Notes: generated by a model not told the origin, from the letters alone. A DNA stretch of 64,000 bases from Puniceicoccaceae bacterium Marseille-Q1082 (GCA_904424815.1 CAJGBI010000001.1:124001-188000), one strand, 5' to 3'. Counted from the stretch's first letter, positions 41,286-51,584 are shown. Numbers and translations: made by a program.

Positions 41286-42314
41286 TCAGATAAAGTTGAA
41301 GTATGCGAGCGCTCCGAGTATGAGCGCGAGGGCTATCCTGTAATACGCGAAGGGCGCAAGCCCCCTGCGTGTCAGAAATTCGACAAGCCACCTGACCGAG
41401 ACCGCGGCGGCTGCGAACGCCACCGCCATTCCAAGCAGCAGGGGGCCGGAGGAGACAGCGCGCAGAAGGGCGTCGCCGTCTTTCAAGATTTTGTATGCCG
41501 ACGCCGCGGAGAGGGTGACGAGCCCCAGCAGAAAGCTGAAGCGCGCGGAATCCGCCGGCCTTAGCCCGACGGCGTAGCCGCCGACAATCGTCATCATGGA
41601 GCGGCTGGTCCCGGGCCACATCGCGACGCATTGGAGGATTCCGATTAGAAGCGCGGAGCGCGCGCGCATGTTTTCGAGTCGTGTGCGGGGCGAATGCGGC
41701 GAGGCGTGCGCTGAGGCGTACCGGCGCTGCGTCCAGAGCATCAGCAGCGCGCCGAAGAACAGGGCAGCTATCACCGGAACGACGCCGAACAGCGCGCTTT
41801 CGATAAATTCGCCCAGTAGAAGCCCCGCGGCCGCCGCGGGCGCGAAAGCCGCCATGATGTTGCGCAGCAGCCTCAGCCCCTCGGGGTTGCAGCCGAGAAG
41901 CCCGAAAAACATTTTCACCAGCCATTCCCAATAGACGAACGCCACCGCCGCTATCGCCCCCAACTGGATCACGACGGCGTACGCGTCGGCCGCGGCTTTC
42001 AGCGTCACGGGCTCGCAGCGGCCGTTTAGGACGGGGTTGCCGTCGGCGTCGAAGAGCGGCTCGCGCGAGTCGAGCCCCAAAAAGGCGTTGGCTATGATGA
42101 GGTGGCCGGTGGACGAGACGGGCAGGTATTCGGTGAGCCCCTCGACTATGCCGAGAACTACCGCGTCGGGATATGATATGTCGCTTTTTGCGGCGGGCTC
42201 CGATGCGTCCGGAAGCGGCGCGGCGGGCGGGGGGTCGGCGGAGATTTCGTTTATCGTCTGCGCGCCGGAGAGGCATGCCGCAAAAAGCGCCGCCATGCAA
42301 AGAAGTTTTTTCAT
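41286..42314 (-). CDS. uppP: Undecaprenyl-diphosphatase with N-terminal signal-like extension
   Basis: A 342-residue UppP (BacA) homologue that recycles undecaprenyl diphosphate for cell-wall synthesis. The active-site motifs are EGLTEYLPVSSTGHLI (about residues 56-71) and MWPGTSRSMMTIVGGY. Multiple membrane helices follow in the expected order. Unusually the protein begins with a signal-peptide-like segment (MKKLLCMAALFAACLSGAQT) and a Pro/Ala-rich linker of about 30 residues before the first UppP helix. An insert near residues 75-105 (FDADGNPVLNGR) is also longer than usual. The start at 42314 is the first in-frame ATG that gives this leader. Confidence 0.92.
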   Translation of the reverse strand: MKKLLCMAALFAACLSGAQTINEISADPPPAAPLPDASEPAAKSDISYPDAVVLGIVEGLTEYLPVSSTGHLIIANAFLGLDSREPLFDADGNPVLNGRCEPVTLKAAADAYAVVIQLGAIAAVAFVYWEWLVKMFFGLLGCNPEGLRLLRNIMAAFAPAAAAGLLLGEFIESALFGVVPVIAALFFGALLMLWTQRRYASAHASPHSPRTRLENMRARSALLIGILQCVAMWPGTSRSMMTIVGGYAVGLRPADSARFSFLLGLVTLSAASAYKILKDGDALLRAVSSGPLLLGMAVAFAAAAVSVRWLVEFLTRRGLAPFAYYRIALALILGALAYFNFI

Positions 42315-42381
42315 ATTTGGCGTGTGTCGGTGTTGTGGTTTTCCGCGCCCGCGTTCCTCCCCGCGTCCGCGCGGAGCGGCG

Positions 42382-42978
42382 TCAGAACGCCTTGCGCGAT
42401 TCAAGCGCGCTTTTTATTGTGCCCGAGTCCGCGAATCCGAGCTGGCTGCCGCTGGGCAGGCCGAATCCTATGCGCGTCAGCCGTATTCCGCGCGGGGCGG
42501 CGACGCGCTCCTGAATGTAGTGGCAGGTGGCCTCGGCCTCGATGTCGTTTGAAAGGGCGAGAATGATTTCCGTTATTCCGGATTCCTCCGCGCGCCTTGC
42601 GAGGGAGGCCAGGTTGAGCTTGTCGGGGCCTATCTTTTTTATGGGCGAAAGCTTGCCGCCCAGTACATGGTATTTCCCCCTCCACGCGCCGGATTTTTCT
42701 ATTGCGGCGATGTCGGATGCCTTTTCCACGACGCACACGATGTCGGGTATCCTCGATTTGTCGGAGCATATTTCGCACGGCTGCCCGTTCTCGGAGAGCC
42801 CGAAGCACTCGGGGCAGGGTGTTATGCGCCCGAGCGCCGCCGTTATGGACTCCGCGATTTCCGCGGCGTCGGCGCGGTTTTCGAGGGCGAGGTACATTGC
42901 CATGCGCTCGGCGCTTTTTATCCCCGTCCCCGGGAGTTTTTTGAGGGCGCTTTTGAGTCTGTCGAAAGATTTGCTCAT
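42382..42978 (-). CDS. recR: Recombination protein RecR
   Basis: A 198-residue RecR. The helix-hairpin-helix is at the start (LKKLPGTGIKSAERMAMYL), the Cys4 zinc finger is CPECFGLSENGQPCEICSD, and the Toprim domain follows (IVCVVEKASDIAAIEKSGAW, HVLGGKLSPI). A typical C-terminal segment LTRIGFGLPSGSQLGFAD is present. RecR loads RecA with RecO. The start is the Met at 42978; five upstream residues are not needed. It lies 88 bp after ybaB, the classical recR partner. Confidence 0.95.
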   Translation of the reverse strand: MSKSFDRLKSALKKLPGTGIKSAERMAMYLALENRADAAEIAESITAALGRITPCPECFGLSENGQPCEICSDKSRIPDIVCVVEKASDIAAIEKSGAWRGKYHVLGGKLSPIKKIGPDKLNLASLARRAEESGITEIILALSNDIEAEATCHYIQERVAAPRGIRLTRIGFGLPSGSQLGFADSGTIKSALESRKAF

Positions 42979-43066
42979 TTTTAGTCGCGGCAATCCGGGG
43001 CGTGGAAAAGCCGGAAGCGCTTTATTTCCCCCGCCCGATAGCCCCTCCCCTTGGAGGCCGGCGGCT

Positions 43067-43375
43067 TTAAACGAGGCCGGGAATGGAGAATCCGCCGGTT
43101 ATTTTGTTCATTTCCGCCTCGCTCTTGGCGCGCGCCTTCGCGGCGGCGTCCTCGACGGCGGCGACGATGGAGGCCTCGACGCTCGCCGCGTCCTCCTTGA
43201 GAAATTCGGGGTCTATCTTTACAGATTTCAGGGTTCCCTGGCCGTTCACCACGGCTTTTACCGCGCCGCCTGCGGCCGACCCTTCGACGGTCATTTCCGC
43301 GAGCTGGGCCTGGACGGTCTCCATCGCCTTCTGCATTTTCTGCGCTTGTTTCAAAAGTTTGCCGACTCCGGGCAT
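43067..43375 (-). CDS. ybaB: YbaB/EbfC nucleoid-associated protein
   Basis: A 102-residue YbaB/EbfC DNA-binding protein. MPGVGKLLKQAQKMQKAMET starts the N-terminal helix, then AEMTVEGSAAGGAVKAVVNGQGTLKSVKIDPEF and the C-terminal SEAEMNKITGGFSIPGLV. It binds DNA as a tweezer-like dimer. The gene order ybaB-recR is conserved widely. Confidence 0.94.
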   Translation of the reverse strand: MPGVGKLLKQAQKMQKAMETVQAQLAEMTVEGSAAGGAVKAVVNGQGTLKSVKIDPEFLKEDAASVEASIVAAVEDAAAKARAKSEAEMNKITGGFSIPGLV

Positions 43376-43397
43376 AGCGTATCCTTATTTTGGCTGT

Positions 43398-44834
43398 TTA
43401 GAGTTTTTTGACGGTCAAAAGCGTCAAGTCGTCGCCGTACTTCTTTTCCGGCGTCATAAACGTTTCGACGGATTTTATGATTTCTTCGTTCAAATCATTT
43501 GCATTTCTCGAGCGCAATGTCGAGACTGTTTCCGCCAATTTTTTTGCGGAAAACTCGGTTCCGCGCGGGTCGGCGGCTTCCGTGAGCCCGTCGGTGTAGA
43601 GGACGAGAACGTCTCCCGGGCCCATTTCGAAGGAGGCGTCCTCTATCACGCTGTCGAATAGCTCTTCGGACACCATGCCGAGCGCCATTCCCATCGATTT
43701 TACCGGAACCGCCGGGCCGTCCGAGCCTGCCCGCGCGAGCAGCGGGGGTTCATGGCCGGCGCGCGCGAATTTAGCCTCCCCCGAGCTCGGGTCGAGAATC
43801 GCGTATATTATGGTTATGAACATGTCCGAGCGCATCGCGCGCACCATTTCGGAGTTCAGTATTTTGAGGGTTTGCGCGGGCGACTTGCCGGTGGAGGCTA
43901 TGTATCTGAGCTTTGTCTGGCAGAGCGCCATGAGTATCGCCGCCGAAATTCCCTTGCCCGATACGTCGCCTATCACGACGCCGATTTTGCCGCTCGGGAG
44001 CTTGAAGAAATCGTAGAAGTCGCCGCCGATGAGCTGCTGCGGAAGATATTTTACGGCGAATTCGAGCCCGGGAATCTCCGGCAGGTTTTCGGGCAGAAGG
44101 TATCTTTGGACGCTGCTTGCGAGCCTCAAATCGAACTCGAGCTTGTTCTTCATTATAAGCGCCGAGACCGCTTCCGCGTTTTGGAGGGCGAGGGCGCACT
44201 GCTCGCCGAGCGAGCGCGCGAGGGAAAATTCCGTCTCAGTGAACGCCCTGCCGCTTATGGGGTTTGCCACGGCGAGCACCCCGCCGAGCTGCCCCCTGAA
44301 CACGAGCGGAACAACCATCAGGCTGCGGATTTTGAGGGATTCGTCCTCGTGGCGGATTACGCGGGGGTCTTTGAGCGCGTCCCTTATCAGCACTCCCTTT
44401 CCGGACGCGGCGACCTCGCCGAGCACTCCCTCGTTGGGCTCGACCACTTCGCGGCGCAGGGCGTCTTCTATAAATTCGGCGCGCAGCTCGCCGCTCTTCT
44501 GTTTTTCAATTTTCCGCGTCTGGGGTGGAAAGAGCCCTTCGCAGGCCTTTGCCACAAGCCTTCCGTCGGGCGACTTTTCGTACACGCACGCGCTCATCGC
44601 CCCGCATGAGAGCGCGGTGGCGCGGACTATGCGCTTGTAGATTTTCTCGCGGTTTGCGCCCGAGCCGATGTCGTCGGCGCTCCTGTGCAGAAATTCGATT
44701 ATAACCTGCCTCTCCTCTTTCATTCTGTCGATTTCGTCGAGCGCGCTTGCGAGCTCGCGGCGCGAATGCAGCGCGAACAGGGCGCACGCTACGGCTATTG
44801 CCGCCAATATTGCGGAGGCGAGGACGTAAACCAT
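43398..44834 (-). CDS. GAF-domain PP2C serine phosphatase (RsbU-like)
   Basis: A 478-residue signalling protein. An N-terminal membrane helix (VYVLASAILAAIAVACALFAL) is followed by a short coiled coil, a GAF domain (about 60-220, with RSLMVVPLVFRGQLGGVLAVANP) and a C-terminal PP2C/SpoIIE domain. The phosphatase metal ligands are in LIGGDFYDFFKL, VVIGDVSGKGISAAILMA and near the end TDGLTEAADPRG and GDDLTLLTVK. It most likely dephosphorylates the STAS protein encoded directly upstream (3-bp gap), as RsbU-type phosphatases do with anti-anti-sigma factors. Confidence 0.92.
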   Translation of the reverse strand: MVYVLASAILAAIAVACALFALHSRRELASALDEIDRMKEERQVIIEFLHRSADDIGSGANREKIYKRIVRATALSCGAMSACVYEKSPDGRLVAKACEGLFPPQTRKIEKQKSGELRAEFIEDALRREVVEPNEGVLGEVAASGKGVLIRDALKDPRVIRHEDESLKIRSLMVVPLVFRGQLGGVLAVANPISGRAFTETEFSLARSLGEQCALALQNAEAVSALIMKNKLEFDLRLASSVQRYLLPENLPEIPGLEFAVKYLPQQLIGGDFYDFFKLPSGKIGVVIGDVSGKGISAAILMALCQTKLRYIASTGKSPAQTLKILNSEMVRAMRSDMFITIIYAILDPSSGEAKFARAGHEPPLLARAGSDGPAVPVKSMGMALGMVSEELFDSVIEDASFEMGPGDVLVLYTDGLTEAADPRGTEFSAKKLAETVSTLRSRNANDLNEEIIKSVETFMTPEKKYGDDLTLLTVKKL

Positions 44835-44837
44835 TGG

Positions 44838-45320
44838 CTATTTGCTTTCGGTTTCCCTTTTGAGGAAGGCTATGACGTCTTCAAATTTGGTTTTGTTTGA
44901 CGAGTCGGCCTCCACGAGGTTTTCGTGGGCGTTTAGTATGTTGGCGTGGGTCGCGTTGTTGGCGGGCAGGAACTCGGAGGTCGGCTTGGGCATCGCCGAC
45001 GGGTCTTCGGCGATTCTTACGAGCTTGAATATGCCGAGGTTGTCGATGAGCTCCCTGTTGCGGTCGTTCAGGTTTACAAGAACCATTTCGCCGCCGGTCT
45101 TGTGTATTTTCAGCGCCGCTCCCGCCACCATTCCAAGAAACGTGCTGTCCATGCCCGCGCACTGCGAGCAGTCCACCACTATCTTGGAGCATCCGCGGGC
45201 GATCGCGGCGGAAAAGAATTCCCCGACATTGCGGCAGTTCAGGTAATTTGCCTTGCCGACGACCGCCATCGTCGCGGTGCCGGAGGAGATCCCCACGAGG
45301 TATTTTGTTTCTTCGAGCAT
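44838..45320 (-). CDS. STAS-domain anti-anti-sigma factor
   Basis: A 160-residue protein. The STAS domain spans about residues 8-110 with the regulatory segment VVDCSQCAGMDSTFLGMVAG; the Ser in MDSTFLG is the usual phosphorylation site. A C-terminal extension of about 50 residues is not part of the domain. The gene precedes the PP2C phosphatase gene by 3 bp and follows acnA by 7 bp, so the partner-switch pair may be coexpressed with aconitase. The target anti-sigma kinase is not in the window. Confidence 0.88.
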   Translation of the reverse strand: MLEETKYLVGISSGTATMAVVGKANYLNCRNVGEFFSAAIARGCSKIVVDCSQCAGMDSTFLGMVAGAALKIHKTGGEMVLVNLNDRNRELIDNLGIFKLVRIAEDPSAMPKPTSEFLPANNATHANILNAHENLVEADSSNKTKFEDVIAFLKRETESK

Positions 45321-45327
45321 ATCGGGG

Positions 45328-47985
45328 CTATTTGTTGACGATTTTTTCGAGCACGAGCGGCAGGATTCCGCCGGACATGTAGTAATCCGCTTCGACTGGC
45401 GTGTCGATTCTAAGCTTTATGTCCGCGCTCGACTTGGAGCCGTCCGCGCGCGAAATTTCGAGAACCGCCATCTGCGCGGGTTTTATGCCGTTTTCGAGGC
45501 CGAGTATGGAAAATGTCTCCGTGCCGTCGAGCCCGAGCGTCTGCGCGTCCTCTCCGGCGGAGAACTCGAACGGCAAAACCCCCATTCCGACGAGGTTGCT
45601 GCGGTGTATGCGCTCGAAGGACTTCGCCACGACCGCGCGCACGCCGAGCAGCCTTGTGCCCTTCGCCGCCCAGTCGCGCGAGCTGCCCATTCCGTAGTCG
45701 GTTCCGCCGAACACTATTAGGCCCTCCCCGCGCTTCTTGTAGGCGAGGCTCGCGTCAAAGATCGGGACGTTTTCTCCGGTTCCGTCGATTTTGGTGTATC
45801 CGCCCTCGACGCCGCCCGCCATGCGGTTGCGTATGCGCACGTTGGCGAACGTCCCGCGCGTCATAACCCTGTCGTTGCCGCGCCTCGAGCCGAAGGAATT
45901 GAAGTCTTTGGGCTCGACGCCGCGCGCGCGCAGGTATTTTCCGGCGGGGCCGTCGGGGGGAATGGAGCCCGCGGGCGAGATGTGGTCGGTCGTCACGGAA
46001 TCCCCGAGAATCGCGAGCGGCCGCAGGCCCGATAGCGCCGGCGCCTCCCTGTTGCCGACGGATTCAAAAAACGGCGGGTTTTGTATGTAGGTGCTGTTTT
46101 CGTCCCATGCGTAGGTTGCGGAGGCCTTGCTTTCGATTTTCCGCCAGCGCTCGGGGCCGGACATGTCGGAGTAGCGCGCGCGGAACATTTCGCTCCTGAC
46201 GCACGCGGCGACCGTTTCGGAAACCTCGCGGGAGCTCGGCCAGACGTCGGAGAGGAACACGTCCTTTCCGTCGGGGGTCTTGGCGAGGGGCTCGCGGTCG
46301 AAGTCTATGTCTATCCTGCCCGCCAGAGCGAACGCGACGACGAGCGGCGGGCTCATGAGGTAGTTGGCTTTTAGCAGCGCGTGGACGCGCGCCTCAAAGT
46401 TTCTGTTGCCCGACAGGACGCTCGCGCACGCCAAATCCGCGGATTTTACTGCCTCCGAGATTTCCGCGTCTATGGGGCCGGAATTGCCTATGCACGTCGC
46501 GCAGCCGTAGCCGGCGAGGTTGAATCCGAGAGAATCGAGGTGCTTTTGCAGTCCGGCGGCTTCGAGGTAGTCGGTCACCACGCGCGAGCCCGGCGCGAGC
46601 GACGTCTTTACATAGGCGGGCGGGCGCAGGCCGAGCTCGTCCGCCTTTTTCGCCAGCAGCCCCGCCGCGACGAGAACCGACGGGTTGGAGGTGTTCGTGC
46701 AGCTGGTTATCGCCGCTATCAGAACGCTGCCGTTGCGCAGTTCGCCCTTGGAAGTTTCGGCTTTGGCGTCGGGGTCGGCGCCGGTTTCGGACATGAAATT
46801 CCGGAAGGCCTCCTTCGACTCCGATAGGACGATTTTGTCCTGCGGTCGCTTGGGGCCGGCGATGGACGGGCGGACTTCCGAGAGGTCGAGATCCACTACC
46901 TTTGTGTAGTCGCAGTCTCCGTCGGAGGGGATTCCGAAAATTCCCTGCGCTTTGTAATAGTCGCGCGCGAGGGCGACGAGCTTTTCGTCGCGCCCCGTCA
47001 GCAGCAGGTATTCGAGCGTCGTCTCGTCGACGGGGAAATAGCCCATTGTCGCCCCGTATTCGGGCGCCATGTTCGCGACTGTCGCGCGGTCGGCGAGCGA
47101 TAGGCTCCGCGCCCCCTCCCCGAAAAATTCCACGAATTTTCCCACGACCTTCTCGCGGCGCAGCATCTGCGTGACGTGCAGGGCGAGGTCGGTTGAGGTT
47201 GCGCCCTCCTCGAGGCGGCCCGTCATGCGCACGCCGACGCCTTCCGGAACTTTGAAATCCACGGGCTGGCCGAGCATTCCCGCCTCAGCCTCAATGCCGC
47301 CGACGCCCCAGCCGACGACTCCGAGGCCGTTTATCATCGTCGTGTGCGAGTCCGTGCCCACGAGCGTGTCGGGATAGAACACGGTTTTGCCTCCGGATTC
47401 GGATTGGAACACCAGGCGCGCGAGGAACTCGAGGTTTATCTGGTGGATTATGCCCGTCGAGGGCGGAACCACCGAAAAGGTCTTGAAAGCGTTCTGGCCC
47501 CATTTGAGAAATTCGTAGCGCTCGCGGTTTCTGTCGAACTCCATGTCGAGGTTTTTTTCGTAGGCGTCGGGAGTTCCTGCGAAGTCCATCTGCACGGAGT
47601 GGTCCACCACCAGGTCGACGGGCACGAGCGGCTCGACGCACGACGGGTCGGCGCCGAGCTTTGCGGCGGCGTCGCGCATGGCCGCCAGATCCACGAGCAG
47701 CGGCACGCCGGTGAAGTCCTGCAATACTATGCGCGAAACCACGAACGGCACTTCGTAGTCGCCCGGGTTTTGGGCGTTCCACGCGGCAAGCCGCCTGACA
47801 TCGCCCTCCGAGGCGAGTTTTCCGCCGCAGTTGCGCAGTACGCTTTCGAGCACTATCCTCACGCTCACCGGCAGGCGGGAGACGTCGAGCCCGCATTTTT
47901 TGAGGGCGGGAAGGCTGTATATGAAACCCTTCGCGCCGGACTGTTTCGATTCAAATTCTGTTAGCGTATCGAGCGGATTGTTCAT
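45328..47985 (-). CDS. acnA: Aconitate hydratase A
   Basis: An 885-residue AcnA/IRP-type aconitase converting citrate to isocitrate. Residues of the [4Fe-4S] site are in [19 protein letters not shown] and [15 protein letters not shown]. Other landmarks are [79 protein letters not shown] and the C-terminal [19 protein letters not shown]. Length is normal. It is the first gene of a leftward run with the STAS and PP2C genes. Confidence 0.96.
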   Translation of the reverse strand: MNNPLDTLTEFESKQSGAKGFIYSLPALKKCGLDVSRLPVSVRIVLESVLRNCGGKLASEGDVRRLAAWNAQNPGDYEVPFVVSRIVLQDFTGVPLLVDLAAMRDAAAKLGADPSCVEPLVPVDLVVDHSVQMDFAGTPDAYEKNLDMEFDRNRERYEFLKWGQNAFKTFSVVPPSTGIIHQINLEFLARLVFQSESGGKTVFYPDTLVGTDSHTTMINGLGVVGWGVGGIEAEAGMLGQPVDFKVPEGVGVRMTGRLEEGATSTDLALHVTQMLRREKVVGKFVEFFGEGARSLSLADRATVANMAPEYGATMGYFPVDETTLEYLLLTGRDEKLVALARDYYKAQGIFGIPSDGDCDYTKVVDLDLSEVRPSIAGPKRPQDKIVLSESKEAFRNFMSETGADPDAKAETSKGELRNGSVLIAAITSCTNTSNPSVLVAAGLLAKKADELGLRPPAYVKTSLAPGSRVVTDYLEAAGLQKHLDSLGFNLAGYGCATCIGNSGPIDAEISEAVKSADLACASVLSGNRNFEARVHALLKANYLMSPPLVVAFALAGRIDIDFDREPLAKTPDGKDVFLSDVWPSSREVSETVAACVRSEMFRARYSDMSGPERWRKIESKASATYAWDENSTYIQNPPFFESVGNREAPALSGLRPLAILGDSVTTDHISPAGSIPPDGPAGKYLRARGVEPKDFNSFGSRRGNDRVMTRGTFANVRIRNRMAGGVEGGYTKIDGTGENVPIFDASLAYKKRGEGLIVFGGTDYGMGSSRDWAAKGTRLLGVRAVVAKSFERIHRSNLVGMGVLPFEFSAGEDAQTLGLDGTETFSILGLENGIKPAQMAVLEISRADGSKSSADIKLRIDTPVEADYYMSGGILPLVLEKIVNK

Positions 47986-48162
47986 TGGCTGAAATTGTCT
48001 GTCTGTTGTCTTGGCGCCGCCGCGGCGCGGTCGCCGGAATTTTTAAAATGCGCGTCCAATTTATGCGCTAACTGCGGCGCATTGCAATTCAATTATGCGG
48101 GGCGCGCGGCGCATTGGAAATCGGCGCGCGCGGGGGCTTCCCGCGCCTGCGCCGTTTGCGCC

Positions 48163-49470
48163 CTACTTTTCCTGAGTTTCGGAGCTTTCCATGACAGCGG
48201 TGCACTCGCCCACCATCCGCGCCTCCATTTTATCCACAACTACCCTCATGCGCTGATCCTTGAAATATATTCTCTCACCCTTTTCGGGAAATCGCCCGAG
48301 CGACAGCGTGACGAGCCCCCCGAAAGTGGAGACCTCGTCGGCGTCGAAATCGACGTCCAGAAAGTCCTCCACGCGGCGTATGGGCGCTAGCCCCGAAATC
48401 TTGTACTTGTTTTTGCCTATCACGCGGATCGGCTCGCCCTGAGAGACGGCGAATTCGTCGCGTATCTGCCCGACGAGCTCGCCGAGCGCGGCGTCGAGCG
48501 TCAACACCCCTATGACGCCCCCGAAATCGTCCTCGACGAGCGCGATGTGGATTTTGTACCCGAGCATTTTCGCGAGCGCCGACTCGAGGTTTTCGTTTTC
48601 GCGCAGGCGGAGCGTCTGGCGCGCGATTTTGGAGAGGTCGGGCGTTTCGGATTCCGCCTGCGCCGCGAATAGGTCGCGCAGGTGGATTATGCCGTAGCAG
48701 TCGTCGAGGTCGCCGCGGCAGAGGGGATAGCGGTTGTAGCGCGAGCGCAGGGCGACTTTCAGGTTTTCTGAATAGGGCTCGTCGATGTCGAAGTACTCGA
48801 CTTTGCTGCGCGGCAGCATCGCGTCGCTGACGTCGAGCTCCTGCAGCCTTATCGCGTTGCGCGCTATCTTGCCGGCGTAGGGCGAAACCGGCTCGGCGTC
48901 GGCGTCCTCGGCGCGCAGCATTATTTCGGCGTCTATGCGGCTGAACGGCGGCTTGCAGGGCAGCCTCTTCCCCGCGAGCTTCGCCCCGATTTTTTTCGCA
49001 ACAAGCTCCGCGGGCTTCGCAACCGCATAGAGGGCGACGAAGATCGGGGCGATTTTCCGCAGAACCTTTTCGGGGTTCGCCGCGGCGAACCGCGCGGCGG
49101 GGATCCCGAGAATCCCGTATTCGGCGAGCGCAACCGCCCCCGCCGCCGCGAGCGCGAGCAAAATCCGGCTTCCCGCTCCGGTTTCGACCCCGAACCTTTC
49201 GAGCGACCCCGCCGCCGCGAAGTACGCGAACGCCGCGGAGAATGCGACGAACGCGCGCGCGGACAGGGCGAGAGGCCCCGCGATTTTGCCTCCGTTTTCG
49301 CAGCAGAAGCGCGCCGCCGCCCCGAGGGCGGTTTCCGGAGTCTTTCGGCGCGCGTCCGCGGAAAATTTGCGGACCGCGAGCGCAAATGCGAATGCCGTAA
49401 GAGCCGCCGCCGCCGCCGCGCAAACCGCGCACGCCGCCCAAAGGGCCGCTATTTGCCAGATTTCCGGCAC
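48163..49470 (-). CDS. CNNM/CBS/CorC-HlyC domain transporter
   Basis: A 435-residue protein of the CorC/HlyC (TlyC) family. The first 175 residues hold about four hydrophobic helices in an Ala-rich CNNM-type region, followed by tandem CBS domains (VSDAMLPRSKVEYFDIDEPY and later LVEDDFGGVIGVLTLDAALGELVGQI) and a C-terminal CorC_HlyC domain (YKISGLAPIRRVEDFLDVDF, STFGGLVTLSLGRFPEKGE). Family members are linked to divalent cation efflux. The membrane part is more Ala-rich and diverged than usual. Between this gene and acnA is 177 bp with no visible gene. Confidence 0.88.
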   Translation of the reverse strand: MPEIWQIAALWAACAVCAAAAAALTAFAFALAVRKFSADARRKTPETALGAAARFCCENGGKIAGPLALSARAFVAFSAAFAYFAAAGSLERFGVETGAGSRILLALAAAGAVALAEYGILGIPAARFAAANPEKVLRKIAPIFVALYAVAKPAELVAKKIGAKLAGKRLPCKPPFSRIDAEIMLRAEDADAEPVSPYAGKIARNAIRLQELDVSDAMLPRSKVEYFDIDEPYSENLKVALRSRYNRYPLCRGDLDDCYGIIHLRDLFAAQAESETPDLSKIARQTLRLRENENLESALAKMLGYKIHIALVEDDFGGVIGVLTLDAALGELVGQIRDEFAVSQGEPIRVIGKNKYKISGLAPIRRVEDFLDVDFDADEVSTFGGLVTLSLGRFPEKGERIYFKDQRMRVVVDKMEARMVGECTAVMESSETQEK

Positions 49471-49472
49471 CG

Positions 49473-50564
49473 CTATTTGAGCAGTTTGGCGAGCTCGCCT
49501 ATGCAGCGCTCGTTCTGTTCGGGCTTTCCTATCGTGATTCTCAGCCAGTCGGGGAGCCCGTAGCCCACATTTGGCCGCACGATGACGCCGCGCTTTTGCA
49601 TCTCGACAAATTTTTGCGGGGCGTCCGCGACCTTTACCATGACGAAATTCGCGCCGTCGGAGAAGTATTCGAGCCCCAGCTTTTCAAACGCCTCCACGAA
49701 CTGCTTTCTGCCGGCGTTGTTGACTTCGCGGCTGCGGCGCACGAAGTCGTCGTCGTCGAGCGCGGCGAGGGCCGCGGCCTGCGCGAGGGAGTTGACGTTG
49801 AACGGCTCGCGCGCCCTGTTAATGTAGCCCGCGATTTCCTCAGACGAGTACGAGTACCCGATTCTGAGCCCGGCCAGCCCGTAGATTTTCGAGAACGTCC
49901 TAAGGCATATTACGTTTCTGCCCTCGGCTATGAGGTTGCGGAGGTCTACGGGGTTTTCCTGGTATTCGGTATAGGCTTCGTCGTAGCAGAATATGACGTG
50001 CTCCGGCAGCGACCTGACAAAGTTTTCAACCTCCGCCTGCGGCACAACGCACCCCGTGGGGTTGTTGGGGTTTGTCATGAACACGACTTTCGTCCTGTCC
50101 GTGACGGCGTCGCGCATGGCGTCGAGGTCGTATTTAAGCCCGGGCATGGGCACGCTCCTGCACACGCCGCCCATGAAAATTGTCGCGAGCTTGTAGACTA
50201 TGAACGATTGCGCCCCGAATACCGTCTCGTCGCCGTCTCCGACGAAGCACTGGGCGATGAATTCGAGGATTTCGTTGGAGCCGTTGCCGAACGCGAACTG
50301 CGCCGGCGCAAGCCCCCATTTTTTTGAAAGCTTTTGGCGAAGCTCGTAGCAGCCGCCGTCCGGATAGTAGTTGAGGGTTCCGAGGCGTTTTTTGACCGCC
50401 TCCACCGCTTTCGGTGACGCCCCGAGCGGATTTTCGTTCGAGGCCATTTTCAGTATCCCGTCCGGATCCAGCCCGAATTCGCGCGCAACGTACTCTATCG
50501 GCTTGCCCGTTTCGTACACGGGAAGATTTAAGATTTGTTTCTTTACTATTTTGTCGGGTTTCAT
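49473..50564 (-). CDS. hisC: Histidinol-phosphate aminotransferase
   Basis: A 363-residue class I/II PLP enzyme. KMASNENPLGASPKAVEAV, YYPDGGCYELRQKLS, VVFMTNPNNPTGCVV, FCYDEAYTEYQ and CLRTFSKIYGLAGLRIGY, with the PLP-binding Lys in SKIYGL, are the HisC landmarks, and the C-terminus VIVRPNVGYGLPDWLRITIG fits. It may also accept aromatic amino acids. It lies 2 bp before the CorC-type gene and is divergent from the RmlD-like gene. Confidence 0.92.
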   Translation of the reverse strand: MKPDKIVKKQILNLPVYETGKPIEYVAREFGLDPDGILKMASNENPLGASPKAVEAVKKRLGTLNYYPDGGCYELRQKLSKKWGLAPAQFAFGNGSNEILEFIAQCFVGDGDETVFGAQSFIVYKLATIFMGGVCRSVPMPGLKYDLDAMRDAVTDRTKVVFMTNPNNPTGCVVPQAEVENFVRSLPEHVIFCYDEAYTEYQENPVDLRNLIAEGRNVICLRTFSKIYGLAGLRIGYSYSSEEIAGYINRAREPFNVNSLAQAAALAALDDDDFVRRSREVNNAGRKQFVEAFEKLGLEYFSDGANFVMVKVADAPQKFVEMQKRGVIVRPNVGYGLPDWLRITIGKPEQNERCIGELAKLLK

Positions 50565-50648
50565 AATCTGAGCCTATTAAAAGAGAGCGGATTATTTGCC
50601 CTCCGCCACTCTTTTGCAAGCGAAGAACTTCAATTTTCCGTCAAAAAC

Positions 50649-51581
50649 ATGCTCATATACTGCACTGGCGCGACGGGGCTGGCGGGCTACAATTTCGTCA
50701 AGGCCGCCGCTTCCGAGGGCCACAAGATAATAGCCGTATGCGGCAGGAGGGAACTTCCGCCGATAGCCAACGTGACGGTTCGGCACTGCGACCTGCTCGA
50801 CGAAAACGCCGTGCAGCGCGCGGTTCTCGACGCCTTTCCGGACGCCATAGTGAACTGCGCGGCGATTTCAAGCCCCGCCGACGTCGACGCCAATCCGGAG
50901 CTCGCCGAAAAGATGAACGCCGCCCTTCCGGAGAGGCTCGCGCAGCTTGCGAACCATGTGGGAGCGCGCTTCATACATCTCTCGACCGACATGGTTTTCG
51001 ACGGCTCCGACGCGCCCTACAAGAATACGGACGTCCCCATGCCGTGCACGCTCTACGGAACGACCAAGCTCATGGCGGAAAAGCGCGTCCTCAAAGCCGC
51101 CGCCCCGATTTCCGTCGTGCTGCGCCTGAGCCACATAAGCGGCAACAGCCTGACGGAGCGCCGCTCTTTGCACGAAAAGCTGCTCCGCCAGTGGGCGGAG
51201 GGCAAAAAGACCCCGTGCCGGACCGACGAAATAAAGTGCCCGCTTTCCGCCGGCAGGCTCGGCGACCTTCTCGTCGAGCTCTGCGAGAGGCCTAACCTGA
51301 CGGGCATATACCATTACGCGGGCCTGGAGCCCATAAGCCGCTACGACATGGCGCGCAGGATCGCGGAGAAGTTCGGGCTTTCGCCGGACGAGTTTGTCGA
51401 GCCCGTCGCGGGCGACCGCCCCGTGGATCTGACGCTCGACATGTCGTGCCTTGCGCGCTTCGTCAAGACGCGCTCCTGCATGTTCGGCGAGCTGCTCGAC
51501 GAAATGGCGCTGCCCGCGGATCTTGCGGACTGGCTGAAATCCAAGACCGGCAGGCTGCCGGTAAAACGCTTCAAGCTCTGA
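50649..51581 (+). CDS. RmlD-like NAD(P)-dependent SDR
   Basis: A 310-residue extended short-chain dehydrogenase resembling dTDP-4-dehydrorhamnose reductase. MLIYCTGATGLAGYNFVKAA is the nucleotide-binding motif (TGATGLAG), VNCAAISSPADVD follows, and the catalytic YxxxK is in YGTTKLMAEKRVL with an upstream Ser/Thr in HLSTDMVFDG. The dTDP-sugar pathway genes rmlA, rmlB and rmlC are absent, so a different substrate is likely (for example methionine adenosyltransferase regulatory-type or nucleotide sugars). The start is the ATG at 50649. Confidence 0.85.
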   Translation: MLIYCTGATGLAGYNFVKAAASEGHKIIAVCGRRELPPIANVTVRHCDLLDENAVQRAVLDAFPDAIVNCAAISSPADVDANPELAEKMNAALPERLAQLANHVGARFIHLSTDMVFDGSDAPYKNTDVPMPCTLYGTTKLMAEKRVLKAAAPISVVLRLSHISGNSLTERRSLHEKLLRQWAEGKKTPCRTDEIKCPLSAGRLGDLLVELCERPNLTGIYHYAGLEPISRYDMARRIAEKFGLSPDEFVEPVAGDRPVDLTLDMSCLARFVKTRSCMFGELLDEMALPADLADWLKSKTGRLPVKRFKL

Positions 51582-51584
51582 GCG

